Shown: positions 27,497-40,007, numbered from the stretch's first letter. The stretch: DNA of 64,000 nt from CBDFNC01 sp965249895 (GCA_965249895.1 CBDFNC010000005.1:1798001-1862000), one strand, 5' to 3'. A program made the numbers and translations. The notes: generated from the sequence alone by a model not told the origin.

Positions 27497-28279
27497 TTAG
27501 GTTGGCTTATTGCCGGAGAACTGATTGAGAGCGCCTTTTAACAGGTCTATCGGCAACGGAAAGACAATCGTTGAGCTTTTATCCCCCGCGACCTCTGTAA
27601 GGGTTTGCATGTAACGTAATAATATGGCATTTTCGGATTTTGCCAAAGTGATTGCTGCCTCTACCAGCTTGGCGGAAGCCTCCATTTCTCCCTTCGCATG
27701 GATTACTTTCGCCCGTCTCGACCGCTCTGCTTCAGCCTGACGAGCGATGGCTCTGATCATGGATTCATCCAAATCCACATGTTTAATCTCTACATTGGAC
27801 ACTTTGATCCCCCAGGCATCCGTTTGCTCATCAAGTATCTGTTGAATACCCTTATTAAGCGTATCTCTTTCAGACAACAGCTCATCCAGTTCATGTTGCC
27901 CCAACACGGATCGCAATGTCGTTTGTGCGAGCTGGCTGGTAGCCTGTAAGAAGTTCTCTACATTAATAATGGCCTTTTGTGAATCAACCACACGGAAATA
28001 AATAACCGCATTGACCTTCACAGAAACATTATCGCGGGTGATAATGTCCTGGGTGGGTACATCCATTACGACAGTCCGTAGATCGACTCTTTCCATTTGC
28101 TGAATAATAGGGACCACAATAATTAAACCAGGGCCTTTGACTCGGTAAAAACGGCCCAAGAAAAAAATTACACCCCGCTCATACTCTCGCAAAATTCGAA
28201 ACATACTAAAAACAAATAACGCTAAGACTAAAATTATTGTCAGCGGGATCAAATGGCCACTCTCAAACAAAAAATTCAT
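27497..28279 (-). CDS. slipin / SPFH (band 7) membrane protein
   Basis: 260 residues: one N-terminal membrane segment (about 10-30, LIPLTIILVLALFVFSMF), then the SPFH domain (ILREYERGVIFFLGRF, GPGLIIVVPIIQQMERVDLRTV, SVKVNAVIYFRVVD) and an alanine- and glutamate-rich helical C-terminus (RAIARQAEAERSRRAKVIHA). Prokaryotic slipins form membrane-bound oligomers and work with the NfeD protease encoded just upstream, which cleaves the slipin C-terminus in archaeal homologues. The ATG overlaps the nfeD stop by 4 nt. Confidence 0.92.
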   Translation of the reverse strand: MNFLFESGHLIPLTIILVLALFVFSMFRILREYERGVIFFLGRFYRVKGPGLIIVVPIIQQMERVDLRTVVMDVPTQDIITRDNVSVKVNAVIYFRVVDSQKAIINVENFLQATSQLAQTTLRSVLGQHELDELLSERDTLNKGIQQILDEQTDAWGIKVSNVEIKHVDLDESMIRAIARQAEAERSRRAKVIHAKGEMEASAKLVEAAITLAKSENAILLRYMQTLTEVAGDKSSTIVFPLPIDLLKGALNQFSGNKPT

Positions 28280-29586
28280 CTTTGCTCCTCCTCGATAGGG
28301 CTTATATGTAAGGTTAATCCTTCCACTTTGGAAACACGCGCCCGGTCACCCCGATTGATCGGAGATGAAGTTATCGCCTGCCACCTTTCACCCTGAATGC
28401 TTACTAAACCTTTTTCGTCAAAAGACTCAAGTGCTCTTGCCTGCTGCCTGATCAAATCATCATCACCGGTTACCACTGGGTTATTTCGACTACGCCATAA
28501 CAAGCCAAACACCAAACTCATAAAAAGAAAGCTTGTGAGGGCAAACACACCAATAAGGGGATAAGCGATTCGGAATGTTTCCAGTTTAGTATCGAAGAGA
28601 AAAATAGAACCTATGATAAAAGCGACAATTCCCCCACCGCCTAATATTCCAAAACTTGGCGACAACGACTCCGCAACAAATAATGCTAGCCCCAGCAGTA
28701 ACAAAGCCAATCCGGCATAATTAACCGGCATCATCTGAAGTGCAAACATCGCGATAACCAAACAAATAGCACCTAACACTCCGGCGATACCAAAGCCAGG
28801 GCTATAAAACTCAAACAACAACCCATAAACACCAATCATCATCAAGATATATGCAATGTTCGGGTTGGTTATCCCCGTTATAAATCTATCTCGCCAGTCA
28901 GCTTGAATCGCTACAATCTGTGTATCGGTAAAGTCCATTGGCTCAAATACATCTCCTGCAATCTGCCAACCTTGTAGATCTTGAATTAGCTGCTCTGGTG
29001 AACTACTAATAATATCTATTACTTTGAGCTCAAGGGCTTGCTCAGAGGTAACACTCTCTCCTTCCCGTACTGCTTTTTCTGCCCAATCAGCATTCCGTCC
29101 TCGTAATTCAGCCAAACCTCGAATGTAAGCAACAGAATCATTGACGATTTTTTTCCTCATCGCCTTAGCATCGGGTTGCTCTTTCTCTCCACCTCCACCG
29201 CCCCCGCCCATTCTTACTGGCGTCGCAGCGCCTAAATTGGTCGCGGGAGCCATGGCTGCAACATGGCTGGCATATAACATATAGGTTCCTGCACTAGCGG
29301 CCCGCGCCCCAGGTGGATGTACATACATAATTATGGGAACGGAAGAAGCCAAAATTGATTGGTTAATTTGCCGTAATGAGCTGACTAGCCCACCAGGAGT
29401 ATCCAGAAGTACCAAAATGGCTTTTGGCCTTTCTATTTCTGCTCGGGTAATATGTTTGTCTAGGTAAAGCGCGACACCTGGTCCTATCCCACCTTTGACC
29501 TCAATACTCCATACCTCATTACTTGCGCTTGCGTTCGTAGACAAAGACACAAAAGCCAACTGCATAATCAAGAAATACTTAAACAT
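28276..29586 (-). CDS. nfeD: NfeD-type membrane-bound serine protease
   Basis: 436 residues with a signal peptide (about 1-21), a ClpP-like serine protease domain (about 25-220), four or five membrane segments (about 235-375) and a C-terminal OB-fold NfeD domain. The nucleophile is probably Ser98 in GARAASAGTYML and the general base Lys145 or Lys146 in AMRKKIVND. A run of seven glycines (about 127-133) links the helix region. It forms an operon with the slipin gene (ATGA overlap), the normal partner of full-length NfeD. Confidence 0.92.
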   Translation of the reverse strand: MFKYFLIMQLAFVSLSTNASASNEVWSIEVKGGIGPGVALYLDKHITRAEIERPKAILVLLDTPGGLVSSLRQINQSILASSVPIIMYVHPPGARAASAGTYMLYASHVAAMAPATNLGAATPVRMGGGGGGGEKEQPDAKAMRKKIVNDSVAYIRGLAELRGRNADWAEKAVREGESVTSEQALELKVIDIISSSPEQLIQDLQGWQIAGDVFEPMDFTDTQIVAIQADWRDRFITGITNPNIAYILMMIGVYGLLFEFYSPGFGIAGVLGAICLVIAMFALQMMPVNYAGLALLLLGLALFVAESLSPSFGILGGGGIVAFIIGSIFLFDTKLETFRIAYPLIGVFALTSFLFMSLVFGLLWRSRNNPVVTGDDDLIRQQARALESFDEKGLVSIQGERWQAITSSPINRGDRARVSKVEGLTLHISPIEEEQR

Positions 29587-29676
29587 AATTCACCTCAAGC
29601 TAAGTGTAGTGTAAGAGAAAATTGCTGTTTTAATCGTCATAAGTACAATAGGCCCCTTAACCAGAGGACCTCTTGT

Positions 29677-30306
29677 ATGCGCATTAAAATTATCCCAGTA
29701 ACACCATTCCAACAAAACTGCACCTTGTTAATCTGTGATCAAACCAAGCAAGCCGCTGTAGTTGACCCTGGTGGGGATATATCCAATATTCTTTCGGCAG
29801 CGAACAATGAAAAAGTAAGTATTGTAAAAATTTTTATCACCCATGCTCATTTAGATCAGGCAGGTGGATCAGCTGAACTTGCTAAGCAATTGAAAATTGA
29901 AATTGAAGGCCCTCATAAGTCAGACCAATTCTGGATAGATGGTTTTCCTATGCAGTGTCAGATGTTTGGCTTTCCAGAAGTTGAGCAGTTTGTTCCAAAC
30001 AGGTGGCTCGATGATGGGGATAAAGTATCTTTCGGTAACCTTGAATTGGATGTTTATCATTGCCCTGGCCACACACCTGGGCATGTAATATTTCACCATA
30101 GGGAAAGCCAACAGGCCTTAGTAGGGGACGTACTATTCAAAGGCTCTATCGGGAGAACCGATTTCCCACAAGGAAGCCACACTGAGCTCATTAGCTCGAT
30201 AAAAAATAAACTACTCCCTCTCGGTGATAACGTTGAATTCGTTCCCGGCCACGGCCCGAATTCCACTTTAGGCTATGAGAAGAAAACTAACCCTTACCTT
30301 TCCTGA
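29677..30306 (+). CDS. metallo-beta-lactamase-fold hydrolase, YcbL-like
   Basis: 209 residues, close to E. coli YcbL over its length (IIPVTPFQQNCTLLICDQT, CPGHTPGHVIFH, GSIGRTDFPQGSH, VPGHGPNSTLGYE). YcbL proteins are short glyoxalase II-like hydrolases lacking the C-terminal helical domain. The usual metal motif HxHxDH reads H56-A-H58-L-D60-Q61 here: the last histidine, a ligand of the second metal, is replaced by glutamine (CAG). The remaining ligands (His in PGHTPGH, Asp in LVGDVLFK, His in PGHGP) are kept. Activity may be altered or rely on one metal. Single gene, divergent from nfeD. Confidence 0.88.
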   Translation: MRIKIIPVTPFQQNCTLLICDQTKQAAVVDPGGDISNILSAANNEKVSIVKIFITHAHLDQAGGSAELAKQLKIEIEGPHKSDQFWIDGFPMQCQMFGFPEVEQFVPNRWLDDGDKVSFGNLELDVYHCPGHTPGHVIFHHRESQQALVGDVLFKGSIGRTDFPQGSHTELISSIKNKLLPLGDNVEFVPGHGPNSTLGYEKKTNPYLS

Positions 30307-30388
30307 CAATAATGTAGTTGAATATTCAAGTTTATTGATAGCTAAATCACTTTATTAAACGTAAGACGTTGATATCTGAGCTAGCTAG

Positions 30389-30608
30389 TGCCCGTCCTGA
30401 AACGCTATCTTGTCATTCTCGCGCACGCGGGAATCCAGCGGCTTTACCGCGATCTCGGCGTGCGAGAGAAGACACTGGATTGCCAGGCAAGCTGACAATG
30501 ACTGAGTTCGTTGTGATAGTGGTGACTAACGTTAAGCTTTCGTAAAACGACAAGCTTGGATGCTAAGAATATGACGAAAGAATAAACATACGAGTTTCAG
30601 GACGGACA
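30389..30608. mobile_element. MITE copy 1 (220 bp, intact, empty)
   Basis: A non-coding 220-bp unit with 15-bp terminal inverted repeats (TGCCCGTCCTGAAAC at 30389-30403 and GTTTCAGGACGGACA at 30594-30608, one mismatch), flanked by the 8-bp direct repeat CTAGCTAG at 30381-30388 and 30609-30616. The interior shows further dyads (for example AATCCAG with CTGGATT). A second copy with the same ends and interior lies at 44621-46205, so it is a repeat family mobilised in trans by a transposase not present in the window. This copy shows the uninterrupted site (30492/30493) where copy 2 carries an IS. Confidence 0.88.
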
Positions 30609-30658
30609 CTAGCTAGGGTTAAAAAATTGTAAATTAACTCTGGCTATAGGCAATACCA

Positions 30659-31336
30659 ATGCAAAAACATGAAGCTATCCCATTACCTGATTTCCAGCAA
30701 CTAACTCAAGAAGAAATGGCAAGCAAAGCTGAATCTTTTTACCAAGAAATTAAACGCCGGCATACGGTACGGTCTTTTTCTAATAAACCTGTGCCACAAA
30801 GTATCATAGAGACCTGTATCAAAGCAGCAGGAACTGCACCTAGTGGAGCCAATCATCAACCTTGGCATTTTGTTGCCATAAACTCAGCAAGCGTTAAAAA
30901 ACAAATAAGGGAGCAAGCTGAAGCATTAGAGAACAGCTTTTATCAAGGTCGAGCAGATGACGAGTGGTTAACTGCTCTAAAACCTCTCGGTACCGATGCG
31001 AACAAGTCATACCTCGAGAAAGCCCCCTGGTTAATCGCGATTTTTACCCAAAAGAAGGGCGGTATATATACCGAAGACAAAAACCAGAACTATTATGTCC
31101 ATGAGTCTGTAGGCATCGCTACAGGCTTTCTGATCCAAGCATTACACAGTTGCAGACTAGTCACCTTAACTCATACGCCTAAACCAATGAGCTTCTTAAC
31201 CAAAATTTGCCAAAGAGATCCTGACAATGAACGGCCATATATGCTCCTTGTTGTAGGCTACCCTGAAGAAGATGCAACAGTACCAAAGCACGCCATGGTG
31301 AAAAAGTCGCTGAAAGATATATGCACTGTTCTTTAA
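30659..31336 (+). CDS. nitroreductase-fold flavoprotein, iodotyrosine deiodinase-like
   Basis: 225 residues, an FMN-dependent nitroreductase-fold protein. It resembles mammalian iodotyrosine deiodinase rather than generic nitroreductases: RRHTVRSFSNKPV, GTAPSGANHQPWHFV, YVHESVGIATGFLIQALH, and GYPEEDATVPKHAMVKKSLK match the same blocks in IYD. The three residues that bind the zwitterion of halotyrosine in human IYD (E157, Y161, K182) correspond to E91, Y95 and K116 here, with the same spacing (4 and 21). It has no membrane anchor, unlike the animal enzyme. Likely a cytosolic reductive dehalogenase of halotyrosines; the substrate is inferred from the conserved lid residues. Confidence 0.82.
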   Translation: MQKHEAIPLPDFQQLTQEEMASKAESFYQEIKRRHTVRSFSNKPVPQSIIETCIKAAGTAPSGANHQPWHFVAINSASVKKQIREQAEALENSFYQGRADDEWLTALKPLGTDANKSYLEKAPWLIAIFTQKKGGIYTEDKNQNYYVHESVGIATGFLIQALHSCRLVTLTHTPKPMSFLTKICQRDPDNERPYMLLVVGYPEEDATVPKHAMVKKSLKDICTVL

Positions 31337-31353
31337 CTTTCTACAGACGCAAA

Positions 31354-31381
31354 AAAGCCCGAACCTTTCGGTTCGGGCTTT
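31354..31381. terminator. bidirectional terminator between the deiodinase-like gene and the rRNA operon
   Basis: A perfect 12-bp stem (31354-31365 AAAGCCCGAACC with 31370-31381) and a 4-nt loop. On the minus strand it is followed by six T residues in all; on the plus strand T residues follow as well. It lies 17 nt after the deiodinase-like stop and about 9 nt after the 5S 3' end, so it can serve both. Confidence 0.88.
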
Positions 31382-31389
31382 CAATTTGG

Positions 31390-31508
31390 TGCCTGGCAGT
31401 GTCCTACTCTCACATGGGGAAACCCCACACTACCATCGGCGCTATTGCGTTTCACTACTGAGTTCGGCATGGAGTCAGGTGGGTCCACAATGCTATGGCC
31501 GCCAGGCG
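31390..31508 (-). rRNA. rrf: 5S ribosomal RNA
   Basis: About 119 nt, read on the minus strand. The 5' end reads GCCTGGCGGCC and the 3' end pairs with it (ACTGCCAGGCA). The conserved core CCATGCCGAACTCAG and GAAACGC are present. Last gene of the rRNA operon. Ends are placed by comparison with E. coli 5S and may be off by one or two bases. Confidence 0.95.
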
Positions 31509-31764
31509 ATAACTTGTTTTGCTCTCGCGCTAAGCGCGTGAGCTTTAAAATCTGGAAGTGATAAAGTTCGCAACAGCTCTTTGTCTTCTCACACCTTTAC
31601 TTCGTAAAAGTGTTGCCAGACCTTCACTTTTTGCAAGCAAAAAGTGAATAGTTCGCAAGTAATCTTTTGGTATTAACACCCTAATGCTTAGTTTCCTCTC
31701 ACATGTCTTCGACATGTTGCCGGAACTAAACTGTGTTACTGCGTAACACCGTTTAGGTGTTGTA
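31509..31764 (-). other. 23S-5S spacer with dense small hairpins
   Basis: 256 nt without a gene. It holds a series of short inverted repeats: 31531-31552; 31591-31613 (one mismatch); 31623-31648 (11-bp perfect stem, CUUG loop in the transcript); 31688-31729 (nested; inner stem 31701-31707 with 31711-31717); and 31733-31749 (7 bp). Each loop is only 3 or 4 nt. Confidence 0.8.
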
Positions 31765-34653
<2,889 letters not shown>

Positions 34654-35173
34654 ATACAACACCTAAACAGTGTCGTATTGCAGGACCCACTTTCGTGCAT
34701 CCTTTGTCTTTACCAAGACACTTGCGAACTATAACTGAGCTTTTACTTGTAAAAGCGACCTGCCTAACAACATCATTTACCAAGTAAATGTGTGAGAAGG
34801 CGCTAATACAAACTCAGTACGTGCTAAGTTTTAACACTTAACATTTATTTCTATTGCTTGAATTGTTTCCGAAGAAACAACTCGGTATTAAACACATCGA
34901 GTATTATCACCAAGTGATAATACGTAACATACCGATTTTGCAACGCAAAATGGTGGTTACTAATGTGTTCAATGAACTTTATCAGCTTTCCAAATTTTTA
35001 AAGAGCAATTGCTTAAAAAAGCAAAGAGATATAATCGCGAATTTCATTCGCTCCTACAGTTCTTTGATTTCTCAACCAACACAATGCGAAGGTGGTTTCT
35101 TGGCTCTCCATCTTCCTTAAACAAGGAGAGGGAACTCAGGGTTCGTGCTTCCAATTCTCTTAAACAAGAGAAT
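34654..35173 (-). other. tRNA-Glu to 23S spacer with boxA and hairpin array
   Basis: 520 nt without a gene. It contains a boxA-like antitermination site (TGCTCTTTAAAAA in the transcript, 34995-35007), as expected before 23S. It also holds many perfect small hairpins: 34739-34756 (8 bp), 34774-34790 (7 bp), 34863-34880 (7 bp, UUCG loop in the transcript), 34901-34923 (10 bp, 3-nt loop), 34935-34951 (7 bp), 35009-35024 (6 bp), 35037-35051 (6 bp), and 35151-35176 (10 bp, touching the tRNA CCA end). Confidence 0.8.
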
Positions 35174-35249
35174 TGGTATCCCGTACGAGATTTGAACTCG
35201 TGTTACCGCCGTGAAAGGGCGGTGTCCTAGGCCTCTAGACGAACGGGAC
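35174..35249 (-). tRNA. tRNA-Glu (TTC anticodon)
   Basis: 76 nt on the minus strand including encoded CCA (35174-35176). The cloverleaf reads GTCCCGT acceptor, a D-arm with CTAGAGGCCTAGG, anticodon stem CCGCC with loop CTTTCAC (anticodon TTC), and T-arm ACGAG/CTCGT with loop TTCAAAT. The first acceptor pair is G1-U72 rather than the G1-C72 of E. coli tRNA-Glu. It is the only tRNA in the 16S-23S spacer. Confidence 0.95.
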
Positions 35250-35456
35250 ATAAACTCGATATGAGAAACATGTTTCTCAGCAGTTTATGAATCAGGCGAA
35301 CGCTAGTGAGCAGCCATATTCCAGAAACTTCACATCTTTAATTAATCAGACAATTTGTGTGGGCACTCCCTGAACATCTCGAAGAGATGTGACTGGTCAA
35401 ACAGCAGCTTTTACGAAGTAAAAGTGCGAGTTAACAACAGTTCGAGTCGCTTTAGG
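35250..35456 (-). other. 16S to tRNA-Glu spacer with hairpins
   Basis: About 207 nt without a gene. It holds a palindrome TGAGAAACATGTTTCTCA at 35262-35279 nested in ATAAACT/AGTTTAT (35250-35256 with 35282-35288), and two 7-bp perfect hairpins with GAA loops on the plus strand (35374-35390 and 35408-35424). Confidence 0.75.
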
Positions 35457-36999
<1,543 letters not shown>

Positions 37000-37275
37000 A
37001 AAGTTTTTTTGCCCTCTCGTTTATTCGCAAGCGAATAAACTGTCGGACGAGATGTTTTGCAAGCAAAACATCCTGCTCAATGAATTCTGGTTTTTATTCC
37101 CACTATAAATAGTGGACATAAAGTCGTTCTGTCGAACATCCAAAATATTGAGAAAATCGTTTGCAGCTAAGCTGCTTAGCGAGTCTCAACAACTGTTGGA
37201 GTGTCCACACAGATTGTCTGATTAAATTGTTAAAGAGCGTTGAGTCGGCGTTTGCTTGCCTCGTCAGGGCTGCGT
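37000..37275 (-). promoter_or_regulatory. 16S leader with boxA and hairpins
   Basis: The transcribed leader between promoter P2 and 16S. A boxA antitermination sequence (CGCTCTTTAACA in the transcript) lies at 37228-37239. Perfect small hairpins lie at 37019-37040 (10 bp, 2-nt gap, CUUG-type loop), 37051-37072 (10 bp, same loop), 37100-37115 (7 bp) and 37166-37180 (6 bp). A 126-residue open frame on the plus strand here is a chance frame. Confidence 0.8.
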
Positions 37276-37303
37276 ATACTACGCTAGCCGTTTCGAAAGT
37301 CAA
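37276..37303 (-). promoter_or_regulatory. rRNA operon promoter P2
   Basis: On the minus strand TTGACT (37298-37303) and TAGTAT (37276-37281) are separated by 16 nt, followed by a GC-rich start region (ACGCAGCCC). An A-rich stretch lies upstream. The position, about 280 nt upstream of 16S and 150 nt downstream of P1, fits rrn P2. Confidence 0.7.
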
Positions 37304-37434
37304 TGCTAATTCCGAAGAAGTTTGCAATTTTCTTTCCAGGGTTGAAACCGCAGTTTCTAGCCTGACCGATATCGCTTCAGCCCTTGAATATCGGGTGTCT
37401 CCGACGTGTCGGACCAGCCTCTCAGAGGTGGCGC

Positions 37435-37462
37435 ATTATAGAGAAGCGACGCCCAAGCGCAA
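37435..37462 (-). promoter_or_regulatory. rRNA operon promoter P1
   Basis: On the minus strand TTGCGC (37457-37462), a 16-nt spacer, and TATAAT (37435-37440) followed by GCGCCACC, the same -10 and discriminator as E. coli rrn P1. A/T tracts upstream (37463-37500) look like an UP element. The GC-rich discriminator is the basis of stringent (ppGpp) control. Confidence 0.85.
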
Positions 37463-37759
37463 GACTTTTTTGGAAAAAAACCAAACAAACCGAAACTATG
37501 TTCACAAAACAATCAGAAAGAACAGTTTAGCTGCCTTTTAAACCGATCTCCCACTATCCAGCAGAACCGATGGTTAGATCTTACTCATCATAATTGTCAT
37601 TTTGACCACGTAACTGTCTTTAACACACCCACTGAGAGAGTATCATTATCACACCGTGGTTATCCTGGTGACATAAATGCCATATTAATCAATTTCTTAA
37701 TTATTGGCACGTAAATCGCTTAGGTAATACTGTAAATTAAGTCGTATCGGAGTACAGCC

Positions 37760-37993
37760 ATGACACAGCAACGTAAATATCAATTCTTATTCCAAATCGC
37801 CAATACCGTTTTATGGACTTCATTGGTAATCTCACTTATCAGTATTATTGTTGCTTACCCATACGCATCCCACTTTTCATTAAAGCAACAAATATTCGCC
37901 CATATATTGATCATAGTCGCCGCAACCTTAGTTAAAATCGGTTATGTATCCCATATGGCGGTGCAAAAAGAACTAGGTATCCCGGTACAATAA
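37760..37993 (+). CDS. small membrane protein paired with NnrS
   Basis: 77 residues with two membrane segments (about 10-34 and 43-65) and a short loop between. ATG is preceded by GGAG. Its stop codon overlaps the ribosome site of nnrS (AAGGA at 37992), so the two are co-transcribed and probably co-translated. Small two-helix proteins often sit next to nnrS; I do not recognise a named family. The role is inferred only from this linkage to nitric-oxide-related NnrS. Confidence 0.75.
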   Translation: MTQQRKYQFLFQIANTVLWTSLVISLISIIVAYPYASHFSLKQQIFAHILIIVAATLVKIGYVSHMAVQKELGIPVQ

Positions 37994-38005
37994 GGATTTT
38001 TATAA

Positions 38006-39208
38006 ATGATGCAGATTTTGGATAACAGTAAAGAGCAGCAGATTGTGCCTCTTTTCCGGCTGGGGTTTCGCCCTTTCTTTCTCTTTGGTGTACTGGCGAG
38101 CATTGCTACCCTGGTTATTTGGCTGGCTACGCTCGGTGGGACTATACAGTTCCACCCTGTAGGAGGCGCGCTTTGGTGGCACGCCCATGAAATGCTATTT
38201 GGTTTTGCCGGAGCAATTATTGTTGGTTTCGTACTTACCGCCATACAAAATTGGACCGGTATGCCAGGAGTCCGCGGCTGGCAGTTGTTCTTTCTTTTTA
38301 ATCTCTGGCTAATGGGTCGCATTTTTATTGCCACCAGCTCCGAGTCAAACTTCTGGCTGGCTGCAATAATCGAATTGAGCTGGATGCCTTTGGCTGCACT
38401 ATATCTGGCAATTCCAATATTAAAGATCAAGCAATGGCGTAACCTCTTTTTTGTTCCTTTATTACTGGTTTTTACCTTACTAAACGCAACCATGCTGGCC
38501 GCAATGTACCAAGGAGACGGAGAGTTAAGCCAGAACGCGGCGCTTGCTACTACTTTATTAATCGTATTTTTAATTTCAGTAATGGGTGGCCGGGTTATTC
38601 CCTTTTTTACTGCTAAGGGTACCGACACAGAAAAAGCTCTACCGAAGCTCTGGCTGGAGCTACTTTGTAACCTACCCATTTTATTGCTCGCTCTACTCTC
38701 CTTTGCACCTGAAAATCAAAGCATGTTATTAGTAAAGGGAGGACTGGCGCTGATAAGTAGTCTCGCTAACTTAATTAAGCTGCTCAGATGGAAGACCTGG
38801 ATAACATTCAAAACCCCGCTGTTATGGAGCTTACACCTCTCCTATCTTTTCATACCACTAGGGTTAGCCGCTATGGCGGCTAGCTTTTCCCAAGAGAAAT
38901 TACAACTTTCGCTGGCTATCCACCTGTTGACAATAGGTGTTATCGGAGGTGTTATTTTAGCAATGATTGCCAGGGTAACCCTTGGTCATACTGGGCGTAT
39001 GCTAAAACCAAACAGGCTTATGTCCCTGGCATTTTTTTCCATCCTAGCCGCAGCCTTAACCAGAACTCTACTTCCTTATCTGGCTCCAGAATTATTGCTC
39101 ACCGCTTACCAAATAAGCGGTGGCCTGTGGGTGCTGAGCTTTGGTTTATTTGTCTTGTTTTATTTACCAATGCTAACCAAACCCAGGCTTGATGGTCGGC
39201 CGGGTTAA
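38006..39208 (+). CDS. nnrS: NnrS haem-copper membrane protein
   Basis: 400 residues, about 12 membrane segments. Family landmarks are PLFRLGFRPFFLFGVLASI at the N-terminus, GGALWWHAHEMLFGFAGAIIVGF (conserved histidines, likely haem ligands), GGRVIPFFTAKG, and IARVTLGHTGRMLKP. NnrS proteins lower the toxicity of nitric oxide and are usually induced by NO-sensing regulators (NsrR, NnrR or DNR). No clear operator palindrome for these was found in 37560-37760. Its last 4 nt overlap the convergent pssA remnant. Confidence 0.92.
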   Translation: MMQILDNSKEQQIVPLFRLGFRPFFLFGVLASIATLVIWLATLGGTIQFHPVGGALWWHAHEMLFGFAGAIIVGFVLTAIQNWTGMPGVRGWQLFFLFNLWLMGRIFIATSSESNFWLAAIIELSWMPLAALYLAIPILKIKQWRNLFFVPLLLVFTLLNATMLAAMYQGDGELSQNAALATTLLIVFLISVMGGRVIPFFTAKGTDTEKALPKLWLELLCNLPILLLALLSFAPENQSMLLVKGGLALISSLANLIKLLRWKTWITFKTPLLWSLHLSYLFIPLGLAAMAASFSQEKLQLSLAIHLLTIGVIGGVILAMIARVTLGHTGRMLKPNRLMSLAFFSILAAALTRTLLPYLAPELLLTAYQISGGLWVLSFGLFVLFYLPMLTKPRLDGRPG

Positions 39209-39945
39209 CCCCTGGCCTTCAATTTACGAATACGCCAAATGGTTACTGCCGGCCCCGACAACGCATAGAGAGTAAAAACGCTAAACAGCACAAAGGCAGG
39301 TCTTAGGGCGATAACGGCCAAAACAAGCACTATGATAAGTAGCGCTACGAAGGGGACCCTGCCTTTCCAGTCAATGCCTTTAAAGCTGTGATAGCGGAAA
39401 TTGCTCACCATCAACAACCCCGTAGCAATCTTGATCACAGCCACCAACCAACTGACATCTGTCCCACTGATTTCATACTTACTACCAAGCCACACCCCGC
39501 CTGCGATGATCGCCGTCGCTGCGGGACTAGCCAGCCCCTGAAAATAATTTTTGTCTGCGCTGCCAACCTGGGTATTAAAGCGGGCAAGGCGCAGCGCAGC
39601 CCCTGCAGTAAAGATAAAGGCGGCTAACCAGCCTATTTTACCCAGCTCAAACAACCCCCTATTATAGGCCACGAGTGAAGGCGCCACCCCAAATGACACC
39701 ATATCCGCCATACTGTCGTATTCAGCGCCAAATGCACTTTCCGTATTAGTCAGGCGGGCGACCCGGCCATCGAGACCATCCATCACCATAGCAATAAAGA
39801 TACCGATAGAAGCGGCTTAAAAATCCCCATTCATTGACTTAATAACGGCATAAAAGCCAAAAAACAGACCCGCCGTGGTGAACAGATTAGGCAGCAAATA
39901 GATGCCACGGCGTTGACGCCCGGTAGGGTGGTTGACTTCAGACAT
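39205..39945 (-). pseudogene. pssA: CDP-diacylglycerol-serine O-phosphatidyltransferase, interrupted by an in-frame stop
   Basis: The frame begins at ATG 39945 (MSEVNHPTGRQRRGIYLLPN, then LFTTAGLFFGFYAVIKSMNG) and would continue as DF-[stop]-AASIGIFIAMVMDGLDGRVA. TAA at 39817-39819 replaces codon 43, where related proteins have a sense codon (AAA or GAA would need one change). After it the frame is open to 39205. The CDP-alcohol phosphatidyltransferase motif DGRVARx8GAEYDSMAD is intact. Restart at ATG 39789 would lose the first 52 residues, including a membrane helix, and no ribosome site is seen. The enzyme makes phosphatidylserine, the precursor of phosphatidylethanolamine, so loss would be serious; a sequence error or another pss gene elsewhere is possible. 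Confidence 0.85.
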
Positions 39946-40007
39946 AGACCAGTCTCATAAAATAGGGAATGTGAAAAAACACCACATGCGCCCTGAGCTG
40001 GACACAG

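Noticed and set aside
37161..37541. A 126-codon plus-strand frame upstream of 16S.
   Set aside because: It covers the rRNA promoters P1 and P2 and boxA; coding is implausible.
37942..38679. A 245-codon open frame on the minus strand opposite nnrS.
   Set aside because: It lies wholly antisense to the well-recognised nnrS gene and its product shows no family resemblance; a long shadow frame.
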